In this document: positions 41,324-51,053 of the stretch, piece by piece
Layout of the letters: each line of letters opens with the position of its first letter
Position numbering within the stretch: position 1 is the first letter of the stretch
NCBI GenBank assembly: GCA_016710165.1
Contig: JADJLJ010000001.1
Location: 1,364,001-1,428,000, forward strand
Length of the DNA: 64,000 bases
From: Chitinophagaceae bacterium
Lineage (GTDB): Bacteria > Bacteroidota > Bacteroidia > Chitinophagales > Chitinophagaceae
Reading direction: 5' to 3'
The notes under the pieces: generated by a model
Told to the model about the DNA's origin: nothing
Seen by the model: only the letters and a program-made list of their open reading frames with translations
Database searches by the model: none
Position numbers and translations under genes: made by a program

Positions 41324-43889
41324 TTAAGTCACCTGGCTACCGGCATCAATGATGCTGTCCGGGCTTACAAAATGCAGCTTGCCGCTTTTATCTTCTGCCA
41401 TCAGGATCATCCCGTTACTTTCAATACCACGCATTTTACGGGGAGCCAGGTTAGCCACCACCACCACCTGTTTGCCGATGATGGCCTCCGGCTGGTAATG
41501 CAGGGCGATGCCGCTCACCACGGTCCTTGTCTCAAAACCCAGGTCCACCTGCAGTTTCAGTAATTTATCGGCCTTCTCTACTTTTTCTGCAGCAACGATC
41601 GTTCCCACTTTCAGGTCGATCTTTGCAAAGTCATCGTATATAATTTCAGGTTTGCCCCCCAACCCCTAAAGGGGAGCTAGCCGACGTGTCTGTTTTTTTC
41701 GCTTCTTCCATTTTAGTTTCAGTTGATTTTACTAAACCTGATCTTAACTTATTAACCTGTGCAGTTATCTCTTCATCTTCTATTTTCCTGAACAGCAATT
41801 GTGGTTCTCTTAAACTGTAGCCCACACTCAGCAATTTTATTGACCCGGCATTTTCCCAATCCAGCATCTTATCCACCACTTTCATCATGCCCAGCATTTT
41901 CTTTGCCGTGGCTGGAAGGAAAGGATTGATGAGGATGGCCAGGTTCGCTGTTAACTGTAAACAGAGATGCATACAATTGTCAATCTGCTTTTGAGCCTCC
42001 CTGCCCTCCAAAGGAGGGTTTTTGGACCCTGATTGCTTATGTCTCTTTTCAGTAAGCTTTGAGAGGATCGTATTTAAGACATTATCTGTATAATTAATTA
42101 CTTCATCATTCGTAAATCGTATCACTTCAAACCCAAATTTATTGAGTTCAGTTGTTCTTTCAGCATCACTTAATTTATTTTCAGGTATTTCATGAACCAG
42201 TCCATCAACTTCAACAATCAGCTTTTGAGAAAGGCAAACAAAGTCTGCAATATAAGTACCAATAATGTGCTGCCTTCTGAATTTAAAGCTATCCAGTTTC
42301 TTTCCCCGAACTATCTGCCATAAAAGGGCTTCTGCTTCAGTAGGGTTTGACCTGTGTTCTTCCACAAATTTTCTAAGCAACCCATAAACAACCGTATCTG
42401 CTGTTTGATATTCATATGGGCCGCCTGATTTCTCAGTGTCCGAAGCCCCTCCTTCGGAGGGGTTTGGGGAGGCCAACTGTTTCGCCACGATCCACGGCTC
42501 TTTCTCCTGCATGTATTTATTTCCTGTACGACTCAGATCTATCACCTCAAACAGGGCGTCCCTGAACTTATACTCTTCTAAACAATTCTGAATTTTGAGT
42601 TTTGAATTCTGAATGGCTTCTATCAAAGCCTTATCTTTTTCATCCAGTATATCTTCATGCAGCTTCGGCACTTTGCCTCCGCAGAGCTTATGCATCAATA
42701 CCCAGGTACGGTTCACAAAATTACCAAAGATGCTTACCAGTTCACTGTTATTCCTGTCCTGGAAGTCCTTCCAGGTAAAATCATTGTCCTTTGTTTCGGG
42801 GGCATTGGCACAAAGCACATAGCGCAGCACATCTTCACAGCCCGGGAAATCTTTTATATACTCATGCACCCATACGGCCCAGTTGCGGCTGGTGCTTACC
42901 TTATCTCCTTCAATATTCAGGAATTCATTGGCAGGCACATTATCCGGCAATACAAATCCTCCATGGGCTTTTAACATGGATGGGAAAATGATGCAGTGGA
43001 ATACGATATTATCCTTACCGATAAAATGCACCAGTTTGGTATCCTCCTTGCACCAGTAATCGGCCCATTGACCGGTCAGTTCCTTTGTGGCGCTGATATA
43101 ACCGATCGGGGCATCAAACCATACATACAAAACCTTTCCTTCCGCATCCGGCAACGGTACTTTTATGCCCCAGTTGCTGTCCCTGGTCATGGCCCGGCTT
43201 TGCAGGCCACTGTCGAGCCAGCTTTTGCACTGGCCATACACGTTGTTCTTCCATTCCTTATGTCCTTCAATGATCCATTCTTTTAACCAGGGCTCATAAT
43301 TCTGCAAAGGAAAGTACCAGTGTTTTGTTTTCTTCTTCACCGGTACGGCATCGCTCAATGCACTGCGTGGGTTGATGAGTTGCTCCGGCGATAAGGAACT
43401 GCCGCACTTCTCACACTGGTCGCCATAGGCATTGGGATTGGCACAAACAGGACAGATACCGGTTATATAACGGTCGGCCAGGAATGTATTGGTCTTCTCA
43501 TCATAATACTGTTCTGTTTCTTTTTCCTCGAATAACCCGTCATCATACATCTTTTTAAAGAACGCAGAGGCGGTATCGTGGTGCACTTTATTGGAAGTAC
43601 GGGAATAGATATCGAAGGAGATGCCCATCTGCTCCATGCTTTCTTTTATGATGGCGTGGTACCGGTCCACCACCTGCTGCGGGGTGATCCCTTCTTTCAT
43701 GGCACGGATGGTGATGGGAACACCGTGTTCATCGCTGCCACCTATGAACTTCACATCTCTTTTCTGCGCCCTTAAATAACGTACGTAAATATCAGCAGGC
43801 AAATAACAGCCGGCCAGGTGACCGATGTGCACGGGTCCATTGGCATAAGGTAAGGCGGCTGTGACCAGGTATCGTTTAGGATTGTTCAT
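41324..43889 (-). CDS. metG: Methionyl-tRNA synthetase carrying an in-frame DUF559 insertion; one frameshift near its C-terminal domain
   Basis: From the ATG at 43889 (MNNPKRYLVTAALPYANGP). The class I signature is HIGH in PVHIGHLAG, the zinc knuckle is CPVCANPNAYGDQCEKCG, and the KMSKS loop appears as KVSTS. The anticodon-binding helical domain is split after EKEPWIVAKQL by 160 extra residues (473-632) containing a DUF559 nuclease domain, and resumes at QKQIDNCMHLCLQL. A C-terminal EMAP/Trbp111 tRNA-binding domain (DFAKIDLKVGTIVAAEKVEKADKLLKLQVD) is out of frame by a break at 41655-41674, inside another copy of the same C-rich repeat. Restoring 2 nt gives 855 aa. Charges tRNA-Met and is essential, so the insertion must be tolerated. 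Confidence 0.92.
41654..41681. repeat. Short C-rich palindromic repeat between metG core and tRNA-binding domain
   Basis: GCCCCCCAACCCC, then TAAAGGGGAGCT, with palindrome CCCC TAAA GGGG. The arrangement (GCC, C-run, AA, palindrome) matches the ends of the DUF559 element. It encodes the linker SSPLGVGG, and the frame changes within it. Confidence 0.65.
41994..42473 (-). mobile_element. DUF559 endonuclease cassette with terminal inverted repeats, inserted in frame in metG
   Basis: Exactly 480 bp (160 codons) absent from ordinary MetG. On the coding strand it starts GCCTCCCC, then palindrome CCCCTCC GAA GGAGGGG. It ends with palindrome CCCTCC TTT GGAGGG, then CAGGGAGGCT. The two ends are inverted copies: GCCTCCC, a short variable spacer, then a CCCTCC-(GAA/AAA)-GGAGGG palindrome. 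Between them is a complete DUF559 (Vsr-like, PD-(D/E)XK fold) domain: SNPTEAEALLWQIV, FKFRRQHIIGTYIADFVC, KLIVEVDGLVHE, GFEVIRFTNDEV. No intein splice residues are present. The insert lies in a surface loop between two helices of the anticodon-binding domain. Called mobile from its structure; movement is not proven. Confidence 0.75.
42584..42614. repeat. AT-rich near-palindrome inside metG
   Basis: AATTCTGAATTTTGAG followed by TTTTGAATTCTGAAT. It encodes IQNSKLKIQN in frame, in a linker just after DEKDKALIEA. Arrays of AATTCAAAA-type words are common between genes in this phylum; here one is part of a protein. Confidence 0.5.
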
Positions 43890-43895
43890 GGTCTG

Positions 43896-43927
43896 CAAAA
43901 ATACCGCAAACCACCCCACCACCCAAA
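43896..43927 (-). promoter_or_regulatory. Bacteroidota-type promoter of metG
   Basis: On the reverse strand TTTG (about 43927-43924) and TATTTTTG (43903-43896) are separated by 20 nt, fitting TTTG / TAnnTTTG. It lies 6 nt before the start codon, so the leader would be nearly absent or the start slightly downstream of +1. Confidence 0.6.
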
Positions 43928-43948
43928 AACATAAACTATCAGGATAGG

Positions 43949-44030
43949 AACCTCCGTCAGGGTTTTTTAACCTCCGTCAGGGTTTTTAACCGCTGACGGG
44001 GTTTTTAACCGCTGACGGGGCTTTTAACCG
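43949..44030. repeat. Tandem 19-20 bp repeats with opposed hairpin arms
   Basis: Four head-to-tail units. Units 1 and 2 read AACCTCCGTCAGGGTTTTT and units 3 and 4 read AACCGCTGACGGGGTTTTT (last T-run variant). CCGTCAG in the first pair is complementary to CTGACGG in the second, so the array can fold into one hairpin. It overlaps the ppsA stop codon and lies upstream of the metG promoter; probably the ppsA transcript end. Confidence 0.7.
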
Positions 44031-46448
44031 ATCTTCTTCTCCACCTCAGCGATCGCCTTCACCGTTTTCATCACCGAGTCGGGGGTTACTGAAATACTGT
44101 CTATCCCAAGTTCCACCAGGAACTGGGCAAAGTCGGGGAAATCGGATGGTCCCTGCCCGCAGATGCCCACTTTCACCTTCATCCGTTTGGCCGTACTGAT
44201 GAGCATACGCAGCAATTCTTTTACCGCCGGGTTACGTTCATCATAGAGATGCGCCACCAGCGATGAATCCCTGTCGAGCCCCAGCGTTAATTGGGTAAGG
44301 TCGTTGGAACCGATGGAGAACCCATCAATATGCTTTGCAAATTCCTCTGCCATGATGATGTTGGAAGGGATCTCTGCCATGAGGAAAAGTTCCAGCCCCT
44401 GTTTGCCCTCTCTCCAGCCCGTATTCTTTCATTACATCATGTACTTTATGCAGCTCCTCCACCGTGCGGCAGAAGGGGATCATCACCACCACATTGCTCA
44501 AACCCATTTCTTCCCTTACTCTTTTAATGGCTTTGCATTCCAGGCCAAAGGCCTCTTTGTATTTTTCCGAATAATACCTGCTGGCGCCCCGCCACCCGAT
44601 CATCGGGTTCTCTTCATGGGGTTCAAAATATTTTCCCCCGAGCAGGTTGTAATATTCATTGCTTTTAAAATCACTGAAGCGCACGATGACCTTATTGGGA
44701 TAGAATGCCGATGCGATCTTTGCAATGCCGTAACTCAGGCTTTGAATGAAAAAATCTTCCTCGCTGTCAAAACCAAGTATCATTTTACCAATGGCCTTGC
44801 TCAGTTCCGCATCATTCATTTCTTTATGCTTCAGCAGTGCCAGCGGATGTACCTGGATATAGTTATTGATGATGAATTCCTCCCTGGCCAGTCCCACCCC
44901 GGCATTGGGCAAATGAGAAAAGCGGAAAGCCATATTGGGTGAAGCCACATTCAGCATGATGGGCGTCTTCACTTTGGGCAGGTCATTCAGGTCGGTCTCC
45001 AGTTTTTGAAACGGAACCCTACCTTCATATACAATACCTTCGCCGCCTTCACTGCAGGAGGCCGTAACCAGTTGCCCGGTACTTAATATATCGGTGGCGT
45101 TGCCGCAACCCACAATGGCCGGCACACCCAGTTCCCTTGCCACGATCGCAGCATGACAGGTCCTTCCGCCTTTATTGGTGATGATGGCCGAAGCTTTTTT
45201 CATGATGGGCTCCCAGTCCGGGTCGGTCATGTCAGTCACCAGCACATCACCGGGTTCAAATTCATGCCCGTCGGTAACCCGTTTATCCAGGGAGAACAGG
45301 ATGGAAACTTTTCCTGCACCGATCTTATCACCAACGGCAATTCCTTTCACCAGGGTTTTCTTTTCAACAGTTTCATCCATCACGTATTCAATGATCTTTG
45401 AAAAATCCTTTTGCGAATGGATGGTCTCCGGCCTTGCCTGCACAATGAACAGCTGTTTCGACAAACCATCCACCGCCCATTCCACATCCATGGGACACCA
45501 GTATCCTTTCAGTTTACTGTAATATTCTTCGATCTGCGTAACCCATTTCGCCAGTTGCAGGATACGTTCATCTGTTAAACAATAGCGCTGCTGCAACGGT
45601 CGCTCCACCGGGATGATCTGCACCCGCTCATCGGGGTTATCGCCATACACCATCATCTTATCCTTGGTGCCCAGTTTCTTTTCAATGATGCTGTTGAACC
45701 CTTTTTGCAGGGTTGGTTTAAAAACGATGTACTCATCCGGCGATACAGCGCCCTGTACGATCATCTCTCCCAGGCCAAAAGAAGCGTTGATGACCACCAC
45801 ATCTTTAAAACCGCTTTCGGTATCCAGGGAAAATGCAACACCGGAAGCGCCCAGGTCACTACGCACCATTTTCTGGATACATACGGAAAGGCCGATGCTG
45901 AAATGATCGTACCCGAAACTCTGGCGGTAGCTGATGGCACGGTCGGTAAAGATGGAAGCAAAACAATTCCGTACGGCATTCATCAACGGGGCCGGGCCAC
46001 GCACATTCAGGTAGGTTTCCTGCTGGCCTGCAAAGGAGGCATCGGGCAGGTCTTCGGCAGTGGCGGATGAACGAACGGCCACATCGGTGATATCCTGGTC
46101 ATATCCCCGGCTCAGTTCATAATATTTTTCAATGATGGCATCGCTCAGTTCACGGGGGAATTTTGCATTCTTTAAAAGCTGCCTGGCCAGCAGACCACCC
46201 CGGCGCAACGATTCGATGTCATCCAGTTTAATGTCGTTGATGATCTTCTTTATCTGTTCATCCAGGTTATTGTAGCGGATGAACTCACGGTAGGCCGCCA
46301 CCGTTACCACGAAACCACCAGGGATCTGTATACCCAGCTGGGTCAGGTTCTGGAGCATTTCACCCAAGGATGCATTCTTTCCTCCCACCTGGTCAATATC
46401 TTTCATGCCCACTTTATGCAGGTCGGTAATGTACAGGGATGTAGTCAT
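44024..46448 (-). CDS. ppsA: Phosphoenolpyruvate synthase, one frameshift
   Basis: From the ATG at 46448 (MTTSLYITDLHKVGMKDIDQVGGKNASLGEM). The N-terminal ATP-grasp domain is PEP/pyruvate-binding (DVAVRSSATAEDLPDASFAGQQET). The swivelling domain has the phospho-histidine GGRTCHAAIVARELG. The PEP-binding barrel contains NVASPNMAFRFSHLPNAGVGLAREEF and the catalytic region GFSIGSNDLTQLTLGLDRDS, with IGICGQGPSD-like VGICGQGPSDFP near the end. The frame breaks at about 44406-44408 (CCC on the plus strand). Removing one base gives 807 aa and a continuous ERGKQGLELFLMAEIPSN. It converts pyruvate and ATP to PEP, AMP and Pi for gluconeogenesis. Confidence 0.92.
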
Positions 46449-46566
46449 AAATGAAGGGATTAAGCAGTTATACAATCGTTCAGCTAATGTACTCATTAAA
46501 ATATGTAAAATGAAATGCACGTGATAATTTCATGCACATTTAATACAAGGGAGGATAAAGCAGCAG

Positions 46567-46677
46567 TTTGAACCACATAGGCACATAGGAAACATAGTCA
46601 CAAGCACATAGGAAAAATAGTTGTTTGGCTGTAGCCTTATTTGTATTTCTATGTCCCCTATGTGCCTATGTGGTTCA
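46567..46677. repeat. Interspersed CACATAG palindromic repeat, copy 2
   Basis: Starts TTTGAACCACATAGGCACAT and ends with the complement (ATGTGCCTATGTGGTTCA). Internal CATAG words recur. It fills most of the gap between ppsA and the first LD-carboxypeptidase gene. Confidence 0.85.
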
Positions 46678-46696
46678 TTTAGATTAAATTTATTTC

Positions 46697-47716
46697 ATGA
46701 AACGCAAAGACTTTCTTTCGTCCGTTATTCCGCTGGCTGCTTCCTTTACGTCTGTGACCGGCAGCACAAAAATCCCTGAACCGGAAAAAAATATTGTCAT
46801 CCCGCCCTATTTAAAAAAAGGAGATACCATCGGCATCTGTTGCCCCGGAGGTTATATAAGCATAGAGGACATCCAGTCTTCTGTACTGAAAATAAATGAA
46901 TGGGGGTTCCATGTAAAGGTTGGCAGCAGCATCGGTAAAAGGGATTTTACATTTGGAGGAACGGATGAAGAACGGGCAACCGACCTTCAGCAGATGCTGG
47001 AAGATAAGACCGTAAAAGCCATTCTCTGTGCACGGGGCGGTTACGGCGCCGTTCGTATCGTAGACAAACTCGACCTCAAAAAACTGAAACAGCATCCCAA
47101 ATGGGTCATCGGCTTCAGCGATGTGACGGTGCTTCATTCACACATCCATACCAACCACCGCATAGCAACCATCCATTCAAAGATGTGCAACAGTTTTCCC
47201 AAAGACTGGGCCCTGGCTGAACCCATACAAATAGATACCATCGAATCTATCCGGAAATGCCTCGTGGGTGAGAAGATGAGATACCTTATTACCCCCAACG
47301 AAAAGAACAGGACCGGCCTTGCCGTGGGCGAACTGGTGGGCGGCAATTTAAAAACACTGGAATCGCTGGCCGGCACCCGGTCGGATATTGATACCAGGGA
47401 CAAACTGTTATTTGTGGAAGACACCGGCGAATATCTTTACAGCCTCGACCGCATGTTCTGGAATCTAAAACGCAGCGGAAAATTGACCAACCTGAAAGGA
47501 CTGATCATCGGCGGCTTCAAAATAAAACCCGATGACCCCGGCGAAGAGTTTGGAAGAACGCTGGAAGATATTGTACTGGAAAAAGTGGCCGGATACAAAT
47601 ACCCGGTCTGCTTCGATTTCCCCGTAGGGCACCAGAAAAATAATTTTGCACTTAAGTGCGGCGTGTTGCATACACTGGGCGTGCACCTGAATGAGTGCAG
47701 GCTGAGTGAGGTGTAA
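46697..47716 (+). CDS. LD-carboxypeptidase (peptidase S66), exported form
   Basis: 339 aa. Residues 1-30 are a plausible export signal (MKRKDFLSSVIPLAASFTSVTG). The S66 catalytic elements are the serine in VIGFSDVTVLHS, the glutamate in LLFVEDTGE, and the histidine in FDFPVGHQKNN. ILCARGGYGAVRIVD and GELVGGNLKTLESLAGT are also family hallmarks. The enzyme trims the terminal D-Ala from tetrapeptides during peptidoglycan recycling. A shorter paralogue without a signal (51054-51956) lies beyond the next gene; the N-terminal signal suggests this one acts in the periplasm. Confidence 0.9.
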   Translation: MKRKDFLSSVIPLAASFTSVTGSTKIPEPEKNIVIPPYLKKGDTIGICCPGGYISIEDIQSSVLKINEWGFHVKVGSSIGKRDFTFGGTDEERATDLQQMLEDKTVKAILCARGGYGAVRIVDKLDLKKLKQHPKWVIGFSDVTVLHSHIHTNHRIATIHSKMCNSFPKDWALAEPIQIDTIESIRKCLVGEKMRYLITPNEKNRTGLAVGELVGGNLKTLESLAGTRSDIDTRDKLLFVEDTGEYLYSLDRMFWNLKRSGKLTNLKGLIIGGFKIKPDDPGEEFGRTLEDIVLEKVAGYKYPVCFDFPVGHQKNNFALKCGVLHTLGVHLNECRLSEV

Positions 47717-47840
47717 ATTGTTAATTCGTTAAATAGTTAATTGGTTAACTGGTTAATTGGTTAATTGGTTAACTAATTAGTCTCTACGAATTAACTATTT
47801 AACGAATTAACTATTTAACAAATTAACCAGTTAACAAACT
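47716..47840. repeat. AT-rich inverted array of TTAAC/GGTTAA words
   Basis: The left half repeats GTTAATTCGTTAAATAG and GGTTAACTGGTTAATTGG; the right half carries the complements (GAATTAACTATTTAACG, ATTAACCAGTTAAC). It spans the entire gap between two convergent genes and could fold into one long hairpin that ends both transcripts. Confidence 0.75.
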
Positions 47841-50800
47841 CACCGTATCAATATACTCGTTCCTTTTTCTTTTACGTCTTTGCCGCTCCACGGATCAATA
47901 TAGCTCAGTGTCCACACATAGGCTCCATTATCGGCAGGGTTCCCTTTAAAGACCCCATCCCATCCATCCAGAGGGTTGGTTGTTGTAAATACCAGTTGTC
48001 CCATCCGGTTGTATACTTTGAAAGAGAAGTTCTTTGCCAGGTCGGCATTCACTGCCTTCAACTGGTCATTCAAACCATCGCCATTGGGTGTGAAAGCACC
48101 GGGCACTTTGATCAGGCAGGCCGGCAATATCTTCACATGCATGGCATCATATCCCCTGCAACCATGGTTATCGGCAGTAAGATCATAGTTCCTGGTAAAT
48201 ACATCGGTGTATATCTGCGAGGTGGTTGCCCCGGTATTCCACATATAGGTATAATTGGGAGTTGGGGCAACGCCGATCAGCATCCTGTCTGACTGGCAAA
48301 GCACCGTATCGGGACCGAGATTTACTTTGGGTACTGCATAAACCGGAACCGTTTTGCTGATGCTTGCCGGGCCACAGTACCTGTCAATTCCCGATAAGGT
48401 AATGGTATATACTCCTTCATTGGGATACGAGAAGGTTACATCCACTTCATTGGTGAAGGTTTGCCCGTCACCATTATCCCATACATAAGAAAGGACATTC
48501 CTGGATATTACCCGCTGCAGCGATACGATGTTCCCGGTGCAGTACTGCGGCTTCAGCCCGGTGAAATCGATCAGGGCGGAAGCATCCACATGCATCAGCC
48601 TGCTGGCCGTATCCCGGCAACCATGATTATCGGTAACGATCAGTTGTACATTATAGATATTGGCAACCGGGTAAATATGCGTAGGCGGATTCTGTCCATT
48701 GAACTGGGTAAAGTCGCCAAAATCCCACAGGTAATTGCTGATGGTACCGGCGGATGCATCCGTAAAATTTATCGGGGTATTGATGCAGATGGTATCACCC
48801 GGACTGCTGCTGAATGCCGCATTGAAAACATTACCGAGTGTGAATGTTTGCGTAGTGGTATCACTGCACGAACTATTGCTTACGATCAGCCTCACCGTAA
48901 CCGTTGGTGTGGCCACCGGGAAACTCATGGAAACATTTTGCCCCGTAGCGGTACGGCCGTCACTGAAACTCCAGTTCCAGGAATTGGCGCCGTTGCCGCC
49001 GGGATGGGAAAGCACGATGGTATCTTCCACACAGCCCCAGTTCACCTGGCCGGTGAATACGGCAGAAGGTTTGCCCAATACATTCACAGCGATCGTTTCA
49101 TTCACATTTTGCCGGGCATTGCAGGTATCGATAATGCCATTGCCGTCGGACCCAATGCCGTTGTGCAGCACATAGTTACCTGCCGGGTTGATGGGGGCCG
49201 CCAGTTGCAGCCGTACCCACCTGATATATCCCACCGTGCCACAGGTAACGTCCGTTGTGGCGCCCGTGATGTTAACCGCCGAAGGCCCGGTAATGCTGAA
49301 GTCGGAACCATTGGCACTGATGCTGCTGCACAGGATCGGGTGACTGTAAAAGACCCTTACATAATTGGCGTTGCAATTATCAAACTGCACCGAATCAAAA
49401 ACGGGCGCCGGCGCCTGGGTGGTAACGAATGCTTTTGTATAACCAACCGGCATAAAAGCAAAACAGGTGTCGGCCAATGTATTTCCATCGGTTCCGGTGC
49501 CAACCACCACATTGAAGTTGCCGGCCGGCAGCGGATTTGCCAGGTTCATGGTGATCTGCGAAGTATAGGTACCGGCGGTACAGTTATAGGTTATTGAATT
49601 AAGCGGCCATACCCCCGGGCTTACCGATAATTCACTTCCTGCCGCTGTAATGGTATTGCAGGCAACAGGTTTATCAAAATTCAGCACCAGTTTATCGGGA
49701 TGACATTCATCAAAAACAACGGTCTGGATCACCGGCGGCGTGGTAAGCTGGGTGATGGTAAAGGGGAAATTATATCCGACAGGAATTGAATTATTACAGG
49801 TGTCGATCAGCGTATTGCCATCCGCCCCGTTATTAACCACCAGTTGGTAGTTGCCGTTGGCAAGCGGGTTTTGCAGAACGATCTGCAGCTGGTCAATATA
49901 AGTGGGGCCGGTACCGCAGGTGGATTGCACGGATAAAATGGCCGGGTTGCCGGGTAAAATGGAGAACTCACTGCCCGATGGGGTAACACTTGTACACCAT
50001 ACCGGTTTGGTAAGCGCAACATTTAATACGGTGGGCGCACAACCGGTGTAGTTCACCGAACTGACTGCTGCAGGAGGTATGGCTGGAACAGTAAAATTTA
50101 CTGCTGTTCCAACCGGCATGGCCGTTTGACATACATCCAGCAACGTGTTGCCATCAGTTCCATTACCTACCGTAATCTGGTAATTACCTGGAGGTATAGG
50201 ATTCTGCAAATTAAGTGTGAGTTCTGTAAAAGCATTTGAACCTGTTGTACAACCAGAAGTAATACCCGTAATGACATGCGTTCCACCTGTTATAGTGAAT
50301 TCAGTTCCAAGATTTGTCAAACTGCTGCATAAAATATCTTCTGAAAAAACAAGTTTTAGCATAGAAGTATTGCAACCAACTATACTTGCGCTGATCAGAT
50401 TCGGAAGTTGATTATCGGTAAGTACGGCTGTACCACCTGTAAAATCAATTGTATACCCAGTTCCTGAATTAGAAAAGTTAGTTACCATAAGCAGGTAATC
50501 GTGACCTGCGATCAAATCGGGCATTCGGTTGAACTGGGAACCAGGAGGCCCCCCTTCACAATTTACATTCAATGTACCCGCTGGGGTACAACCAGTAGGA
50601 CCAACGACACCACTAATATTTAATGAAATCATCAAATCTACTATGTAAACATCTCCTGGAGGACGGCCGGTATAATCCATCAATTCCCAATCATAGTCGT
50701 CGCCTGGAGCACCGGGAGTAATTAAAAACCCCAGTGTGCCTGCCTGGTAACAGTGAAATTTGTACCAGGCAGAATGACTACTTGTGACCCCTATGGGACA

Positions 50801-50980
50801 TGCGGTTTGCGGCAGATTCGGTCCGGTACAATCGGGTAAAAGTATTTCCGTGAAAGTAAGTGTACCACAAATTGCAGTCGCTGTCTGAGCTGTTCTTCCC
50901 GGTTGCCCGGCGCATGGAGGCTGAGCTTCAACAATAAAAGCCACAGACAGCAATAAAAAGGATAGTAATAATGATCTCAT
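47840..50980 (-). CDS. T9SS type-B (gliding-motility C-terminal domain) multi-repeat surface protein
   Basis: 1046 aa. Signal peptide MRSLLLSFLLLSVAFIVEAQ. After a beta domain (to about residue 185) come at least four repeats of roughly 108 residues, each with SxGSEFSI-type and GTDGNTLxDTCxxxxPVGY-like motifs. PKD-like modules follow (NSWNWSFSDGRTA, NYLWDFGDFTQFNG, SYVWDNGDGQTF). The end holds VPGAFTPNGDGLND, FKVYNRMGQLVF and GNPADNGAYVWTLSY, the gliding-motility-associated C-terminal domain that serves as the type B T9SS signal. Expected to be a secreted adhesin-like protein. Confidence 0.87.
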   Translation of the reverse strand: MRSLLLSFLLLSVAFIVEAQPPCAGQPGRTAQTATAICGTLTFTEILLPDCTGPNLPQTACPIGVTSSHSAWYKFHCYQAGTLGFLITPGAPGDDYDWELMDYTGRPPGDVYIVDLMISLNISGVVGPTGCTPAGTLNVNCEGGPPGSQFNRMPDLIAGHDYLLMVTNFSNSGTGYTIDFTGGTAVLTDNQLPNLISASIVGCNTSMLKLVFSEDILCSSLTNLGTEFTITGGTHVITGITSGCTTGSNAFTELTLNLQNPIPPGNYQITVGNGTDGNTLLDVCQTAMPVGTAVNFTVPAIPPAAVSSVNYTGCAPTVLNVALTKPVWCTSVTPSGSEFSILPGNPAILSVQSTCGTGPTYIDQLQIVLQNPLANGNYQLVVNNGADGNTLIDTCNNSIPVGYNFPFTITQLTTPPVIQTVVFDECHPDKLVLNFDKPVACNTITAAGSELSVSPGVWPLNSITYNCTAGTYTSQITMNLANPLPAGNFNVVVGTGTDGNTLADTCFAFMPVGYTKAFVTTQAPAPVFDSVQFDNCNANYVRVFYSHPILCSSISANGSDFSITGPSAVNITGATTDVTCGTVGYIRWVRLQLAAPINPAGNYVLHNGIGSDGNGIIDTCNARQNVNETIAVNVLGKPSAVFTGQVNWGCVEDTIVLSHPGGNGANSWNWSFSDGRTATGQNVSMSFPVATPTVTVRLIVSNSSCSDTTTQTFTLGNVFNAAFSSSPGDTICINTPINFTDASAGTISNYLWDFGDFTQFNGQNPPTHIYPVANIYNVQLIVTDNHGCRDTASRLMHVDASALIDFTGLKPQYCTGNIVSLQRVISRNVLSYVWDNGDGQTFTNEVDVTFSYPNEGVYTITLSGIDRYCGPASISKTVPVYAVPKVNLGPDTVLCQSDRMLIGVAPTPNYTYMWNTGATTSQIYTDVFTRNYDLTADNHGCRGYDAMHVKILPACLIKVPGAFTPNGDGLNDQLKAVNADLAKNFSFKVYNRMGQLVFTTTNPLDGWDGVFKGNPADNGAYVWTLSYIDPWSGKDVKEKGTSILIR

Positions 50981-51053
50981 TGATTAATTTTGGATTCGTA
51001 AATTTAATCAAAAAGCAGGCCCTTTTTATAACAAATCAGCATAATCTTCCCAC

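Noticed and set aside
41324..41662. Separate tRNA-binding (Trbp111) gene downstream of metG
   Set aside because: The only upstream start is TTG inside the repeat and no ATG fits; the domain follows MetG directly in orthologues, so a frameshift in one gene is more likely.
41994..42473. Intein in metG
   Set aside because: The insert starts A-S-P and ends R-E-A; there is no N-terminal Cys/Ser, no block B histidine and no C-terminal HN followed by C/S/T, so it cannot splice as an intein.
48461..49597. 378-codon forward ORF
   Set aside because: It is a shadow of the T9SS type-B gene; rich in Ile/His/Arg with no motif, while the reverse frame has clear PKD and sorting domains.
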